Assembly (NCBI GenBank): GCA_023159155.1
Contig: JAJNNX010000013.1
Location: 558,001-622,000 of the forward strand
DNA length: 64,000 bases
Source of the DNA: Ustulina deusta
Taxonomy: Eukaryota > Ascomycota > Sordariomycetes > Xylariales > Xylariaceae
Direction of reading: 5' to 3'
Positions within the stretch are counted from its first letter, which is position 1. Each line of letters starts with the position of its first letter. Under the pieces are notes generated by a model. That model was not told the origin of the DNA. It searched no databases and saw nothing but the letters and a program-made list of their open reading frames with translations. Of this stretch, positions 59,553 through 64,000 are shown piece after piece. Made by a program: the position numbers and the translations under genes.

Positions 59553-60634
59553 CTCGGAAGAAAAGGTAGGGGAATATCGAATGTCCCAGGTCGCTCGCTA
59601 ACTCTGTCGCGTGGAAACCTATAGTCCTTCTACTAGACAGCGTCAAGGCCGTTACGCGTGCTATGAGGGCCCTCGATAAGGCGGACGTGACCCTCGGCTC
59701 GCATCGCATTCGGATACGTGGCGACAGTGTCGGGAGCCAACTAGAATCGAAGAAGACGAAATAAACATTTGGCTGTGTTTGAATGCTAGAAGAAGAGGCC
59801 GCTAGAGGAGAACGTAAGGCGTGTTTGAGGAGGGTAGGTATCACATTATGGTTAGGATATTCTATATTCCATATAATACTTATAGGTAGTAGTAATGTAC
59901 TTGATCTCAAAGCTACGTCGTAACTATTGATACCTTCTCCTAATAGTAAAATAGCTTCGAAGGGCTAGGACCTGCGTACGATACATTTTCTCACCAACAC
60001 ATAAAGAAAACCAAGCTTCGATTGAGGCCCGATTTATAAAAGTTTTTATTACGTTTAAAGAATGAGCACATAGACTCGCCATACGCCTTCCTTACACGCT
60101 CAAACACAATATGCGTACGTCTTTAAGATACCTATAGCCGCTGCATGTCTCGGTAACAGTCTTGACGTTTGTATGATTGTCTGACAGAAACGCTGGTATT
60201 ACACCCGAGGAACGCCTGAATATTATTAGGCAGCTATAGGTTGGTATTATCACTGTATTCCCCATTCATGCGCCCCTTCCTAGCACCATATCAAATTGCC
60301 CTCCAGTCTATACATGGGAGTCTTGAACAGCACCAAACTCAGCCGACCTGATAGCACGGATAAGTCTCCTTGAGTATTCTAGATGGCTGCAACTAAGACC
60401 ACATACTTCGTCTTTATGGGCGTGATCATTAGGTCGAATATCCTAATCCCCTCCCAGCACGAACTTGACTTGAAGGAATCCCATCGATAAGAAGGATGGT
60501 AAGAGTCGGCGGCGAAGCGGTGTCTTCATATGAATAATGCGCGAGTTTCATTTCCACGATGCCATAATGGTCTTCGTCAACCCAGACATCTTCTTAGTCC
60601 TATAAAAAACCGTGCTCACAGTTGACCTAAAAAC
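59553..60634. other. Convergent intergenic region between EBP and Cwc15
   Basis: Both flanking genes end here. A minus-strand frame of 137 codons (59497-59910) is partly built on the TTC repeat and is not credible. No other gene is visible. Confidence 0.45.
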
Positions 60635-61571
60635 TCAGCGCACATATTTGCCCATGAAGCGCTTGTGGAAGTCGGATCGAAGAAGGTCCTATGAGATATT
60701 AGTATCATCCAGAAACTCATCACCAGTTGCTAAATATGACTCACGTTGATGAATTCCTTCCTTTTGCCTTTGTCCTCAGTACCCCGGGCCTGATTCTTGA
60801 AGACGACATCATCATCCCACCTATTGTGGCCGCGTTAGTCTCTCGAAAGGTATTGTATGGAGTAGGAGCGCGAGCATTACCTTCGCTTAATATTGAAATC
60901 CTGTCTGGGATTAAGCAGAGGATTTCCGAACGCAATGTCGCGCTCGCGCTCGTCTTCCTCTGCGGCGGCTATTTCGCGTTCCTCGCGCTCCCGCTTCTCG
61001 GCCCGTTCTCGCTTGATCTTCTCCAATTCTCGCTGAAGCTCGGCGTCTTCGTCGTCCTCCGAGTCCTCGTCACTATCATCCTCGCTATCATTTTCCGAAT
61101 CGTCCTCCGAGTCTGCATCGATGTCCCGCGATTCCTCTAATATGCGCCGCCGCTTCGCGTCTGGGTCTTCTTCCCCATCGGCTTGTGACGTCAGCTCCAG
61201 TGGCCGTTTCGAGTTGTTGGCTAGAGCGGACGTCTCGGTCTCATTCGTATCGGGAAGGAAATCGCCGTTCTTCTTAGCGAAGTGGACAGCCTCGGCGGCG
61301 AGGAGCTCAGCTCGTAGATCGCGGACCCTGTCGGCATCTCCTCCTTGTCCCGGTTGCCTGTGGATTAGTGAGTAAATACGTATTTTATTGGGAAATATCG
61401 CCACCTACCGAAACTTGAGTTGAGTGTGAGCGGGAAGGAGTCTTTGATGGTATGCTGGCCCTCGAAGGGCTTCCTTTCCACGTGCCTCGAAGAATGTTAG
61501 TAGGACGCCGGGATTTTGGGAATGATAGATATACGAACGGGATCGAACGTGGGTCTGTGTGCTGTAGTCAT
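60635..61571 (-). CDS. CWC15: Pre-mRNA-splicing factor Cwc15 (Cwf15/AD-002)
   Basis: Five exons on the minus strand, 61571-61539, 61485-61409, 61357-60881, 60820-60745 and 60688-60635, encode 238 residues. Cwc15 is a subunit of the Prp19/NTC-associated complex in the spliceosome active site. The start MTTAHRPTFDPARGKEALRG and the following AYHQRLLPAHTQLKFRQPG are diagnostic. A central acidic region (DADSEDDSENDSEDDSDEDS) and a charged helix (ELEKIKRERAEKREREEREI) follow, and the conserved end reads NPLLNP, FNIKRRWDDDVVFKNQARG and NDLLRSDFHKRFMGKYVR. Every splice join is in phase; introns are 51-60 nt with GTTCGT, GTAGGT, GTAATG and GTGAGT donors. Confidence 0.95.
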
Positions 61572-61932
61572 ACTGAGCGCGAGCCGATTGATGAATGGCT
61601 AATAGGCGAGGCTTGGGGGATGTTTCGTACTTTGGTGATGAATCTGATCGTTTGTCGAACCACGGACACTGGCTGGAGAGGCTGGTATGTATGCAGCTGG
61701 AAGTAGTGTAGGTAGTCGGCATTTACTTAGTAGGTACCTACCTACTTAGTGCTAAGGCTCTGATCTTGCAGGGGTCCATTTCACCGCCTAGCAGCTTGGA
61801 CAGCTAGCTAGCCTGGGATTGCCCCACGACCCCACCATCAGCGCTGAAGTACCCGGTACTTTAACTATTTCTTTACTTGCTGCGAGATGGATACAGTCAC
61901 AGTCCACATTCCTTGCTTCCAAACAATCGATC
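61572..61932. other. Divergent promoter region between Cwc15 and Rrp45
   Basis: About 360 bp shared by two genes transcribed away from each other. The motif block TACTTAGTAGGTACCTACCT is at 61725-61744 and ACTTCAGCGCTGA-like sequence precedes the exosome gene. Promoter roles are inferred from position. Confidence 0.5.
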
Positions 61933-62876
61933 ATGCCGCGAGAGGCCGAACCCTCCCTCAATGAACGGGCCTTTGTGATACAAGCCCTGCAAGAAGGGCA
62001 GCGCATCGACGGTCGCGCCTTTGACCAGTTTCGAAAGCTTGACCTGAAGTTTGGCGACCAGTATGGAGTGGCCGACGTGACTTTGGGGAAGACAAGGTGA
62101 CAGCACTTCTGGTTTGCGCGCGCGGCACGGCTCTGCGTTGGCTAACGAATGCGTACAGACTCCTCGCAAAGGTATCCGCCGAAGTGACCACGCCGTATAC
62201 CGATCGACCGTTCGATGGCATCTTCACAATCACAACCGAGCTGAGCCCCATGGCGTCCCCTGCATTCGAAGTGAACAGGCCGACGGAGACCGAAGTCCTC
62301 CTGTCCAGGTTGATCGAGAAGACGGTCCGTCGATCCAACGCCCTCGATCTCGAGTCATTGTGCCTTGTTGCGGGACAAAAGTGTTGGTCTATCCGAGTGG
62401 ATCTCCATGTTCTCTCGCACGACGGCAACCTGATCGACCCGTCATGCTTGGCCGTGGTAGCGGCGCTGCGACATTTCAGAAAACCAGACATGAGCATGGA
62501 AGGGGATACTGTGACCATCTACACACCGGCGGAGCGAGAGCCAGTGCCGCTTAGTTGGCTGCACTCGCCCTTCTGCGTTACATTCAGCTTCTACGGCGAA
62601 AACGGAGGGATTGTGCTGGTCGATGCCAGTTTGTTAGAGGAGCAGCTACGAGTGAGCAGCTGCACTATCAGTCTTAACAAGCATGGAGAAATCTGTCAGG
62701 TCGCCAAGCTAGGGGGTACACCGGTGGAAGCTATATCCCTGATACAATGTGCGAGCGCTGCTGTCACCAAGGTGAAGGAGTTCTCGACACTGGTCGATGC
62801 GAAACTAGCCGACGACCTTCAGAGGAGAAATAAGGGAGGATTGATGGTGGAACTGTCTGCGGAAAATGAGAGGTAG
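61933..62876 (+). CDS. RRP45: Exosome complex subunit Rrp45 (EXOSC9, RNase PH-like)
   Basis: Two exons, 61933-62096 and 62159-62876, encode 293 residues. Rrp45 is one of six RNase PH-like subunits in the catalytically inactive ring of the RNA exosome. The start MPREAEPSLNERAFVIQALQ, RIDGRAFDQFRKL and DVTLGKTR, the segment PFDGIFTITTELSPMASPAF, then RRSNALDLESLCLVAGQKCW and VLSHDGNLIDPSCLAVVAAL are the conserved parts, with the Rrp45-type REPVPLSWLHSPFCVTFSF. The frame is open upstream to 61819 but MPREAEPS is the family start. The 62-nt intron joins KTR to LLAKVSAEV. The N-terminus follows the short shared promoter with Cwc15, and both proteins act on nuclear RNA. Confidence 0.94.
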
Positions 62877-63047
62877 CATTCGTGGTGCCTATGAGTTGAT
62901 AATAACAATAAAGATACCCAACATGTAGAAGCCAAATACCATGGAAGCTTCTTCTGAACAATCCTAACGCCTGCCCCAATGCCGCTCAATGCAAGCCCAG
63001 AACGCATTCGAATTCGATTAGAAAATTAGCGCCGCGTGATATGGTCT

Positions 63048-63781
63048 CTATCTCATGACAGGTGGTCTTGACTCCTTGTTCCATTTCACTCGAGACCTAA
63101 CCCAGTCGATAGCTTCCCGGACACCAGTCCCAGTTAGCGCGCTGATCGGTAGCACTCTCGAATCGCGAATGCTGGAAGCCTTTTCGCCCTCGAAGACCTT
63201 CTTGACGAGTCCCTCTTTTATCCTGACTACCTCGAGGCAATCCTCGCGGTCCTGTTTATTGGCAAGGATGAGCAGCGGCACACCTTCAGTTTCGGAGTTC
63301 TGCAAGACGTCCTCGAGGACCAGGCGACACTCGTCAAGGCGGCCGGAGCTGTCGTGCTCAATGTTGCCGTCGCCGATGTCAGTGCTGTCGATGATGAAGA
63401 CGATGGCATGACAGCTGGCGTAGTAGCTCTGCCATAGCTTGCGCAGGCTCAGCTGACCACCGACATCCCAGATCTTGAGGTACATGTCGGGGAGGGTGAG
63501 GGTCGAGACGTTCTGGCCGACGGTGGGCACGGTCTTCAGTTTAGGGTCTGGATGTTCGGGCAAGAAGAGCGACTTCGTCTGTTCATGGAAGGTTGTCTTG
63601 CCGGCGTTGTCGAGGCCGAGGAGGATGACGGAATATTCTGCCGCGATCCCAGGTTAGAACATGATGAAGCGCTGCGGGTAGATGGCAGTCGGGAATAATC
63701 GGCGGGCTCTGGAATGCGACGGCGCAACTAACCCTCTTTGCTGGTCGCAAGCCGGTACAGGCCTTTTGCTAAGTGGTACAT
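63048..63781 (-). CDS. ARL3: ADP-ribosylation factor-like GTPase Arl3 (ARFRP1 orthologue)
   Basis: Two exons on the minus strand, 63781-63733 and 63637-63048, encode 212 residues. The G motifs are complete: P-loop GLDNAGKTT near residues 23-31, switch I/G2 TVGQN, G3 WDVGGQ, G4 NKQD and G5 ISALTG. The N-terminus MYHLAKGLYRLATSKEEYSV lacks Gly2, so it cannot be myristoylated; Met-aromatic starts like this are N-acetylated in yeast Arl3, which targets it to the trans-Golgi through Sys1. There it recruits Arl1 and golgins. The insert KLKTVPTVGQNVSTLTLPDM and the GDGNIEHDSSG loop are typical of this subfamily. The 95-nt intron lies after residue 16 (GTTAGT donor, GGCAG acceptor). It converges on Rrp45, with 171 bp between the stop codons. 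Confidence 0.94.
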
Positions 63782-64000
63782 GGTTGGGGGGGCACGCGGA
63801 CCATTGAATGCGAGGTTCGAGAAATGATAGCTTCGGGGCCGTGAAGAGTCAAGCTTCGCGATCGTGTCTCGAGATAGGGTATGTATTGTAAATGGTGAGT
63901 TTCGGTCAGGTTTGCCGGGGATGGCGGTTTCAAACGGCGATTCCTTGATTGGCACCCATTCACCAGTGGAAATGTGGTCCTGCTGGCTGTCCAGGTGCTT
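63782..64000. other. 5' flank of Arl3 to the right edge
   Basis: Upstream region of the Arl3 gene. Frames here are short and show no family motif; whether another gene begins beyond 64000 cannot be seen. Confidence 0.45.

Noticed and set aside
61121..61375. Plus-strand frame of 84 codons
   Set aside because: Antisense to exon 3 of Cwc15, produced by its acidic repeat codons.

Overview
The window is nuclear DNA from a filamentous ascomycete (Pezizomycotina, probably Sordariomycetes). Evidence: short GT-AG introns (about 50-120 nt) with CTAAC-type branch sites in nearly every gene, fungal forms of housekeeping genes (mL60, Trs20, Cdc27/BimA, Cwc15, Rrp45, Arl3), fungus-only families (Zn(II)2Cys6 factors, N-acetylglucosamine-induced protein, KN homeobox), and the palindrome TACCTAGGTA scattered between genes. 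The class is inferred; no database search was possible. All exon joins were worked out by hand from reading frame, splice sites and remembered family conservation.

Layout. 1-5.2 kb: the 5' end of a Nup82-like nucleoporin, then a small accessory patch with a broken APH-family phosphotransferase gene (in-frame TAG), an intact short-chain dehydrogenase, a possible second gene relic, and a 258-bp MITE with long terminal inverted repeats and a 7-bp target duplication. 5.8-17.7 kb: a compact housekeeping block: cap-binding protein CBC2, mitochondrial ribosomal protein mL60, TRAPP subunit Trs20, histone H4, APC/C subunit Cdc27, ER targeting protein Snd2/TMEM208, a GIG1-like protein and NADH-cytochrome b5 reductase. 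17.7-21.7 kb: no recognisable gene. 21.7-28.4 kb: an uncharacterised Ser/Pro-rich 614-residue protein and a six-exon, 1016-residue protein that joins a caspase-like domain, a homeodomain-like helix pair and a degenerate rhodanese domain. 29.8-56.6 kb: regulator country: three transcription-factor genes on the minus strand (two Zn(II)2Cys6 factors and a KN/TALE homeobox factor) separated by very long gene-poor stretches of about 5.4 and 14 kb. 57.2-64 kb: a second compact block: a PEBP-like gene with a frameshift, an EBP/EXPERA protein with microsatellite-filled introns, spliceosome protein Cwc15, exosome subunit Rrp45 and the GTPase Arl3.

The housekeeping genes cover RNA handling (cap binding, splicing, exosome), vesicle traffic (Trs20, Arl3, Snd2), cell cycle and chromatin (Cdc27, H4) and lipid redox (b5 reductase, EBP). 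They look like ordinary conserved neighbours, not a pathway cluster. The most unusual object is the caspase-like/homeodomain-like/rhodanese fusion at 24874-28351; its function is unknown.
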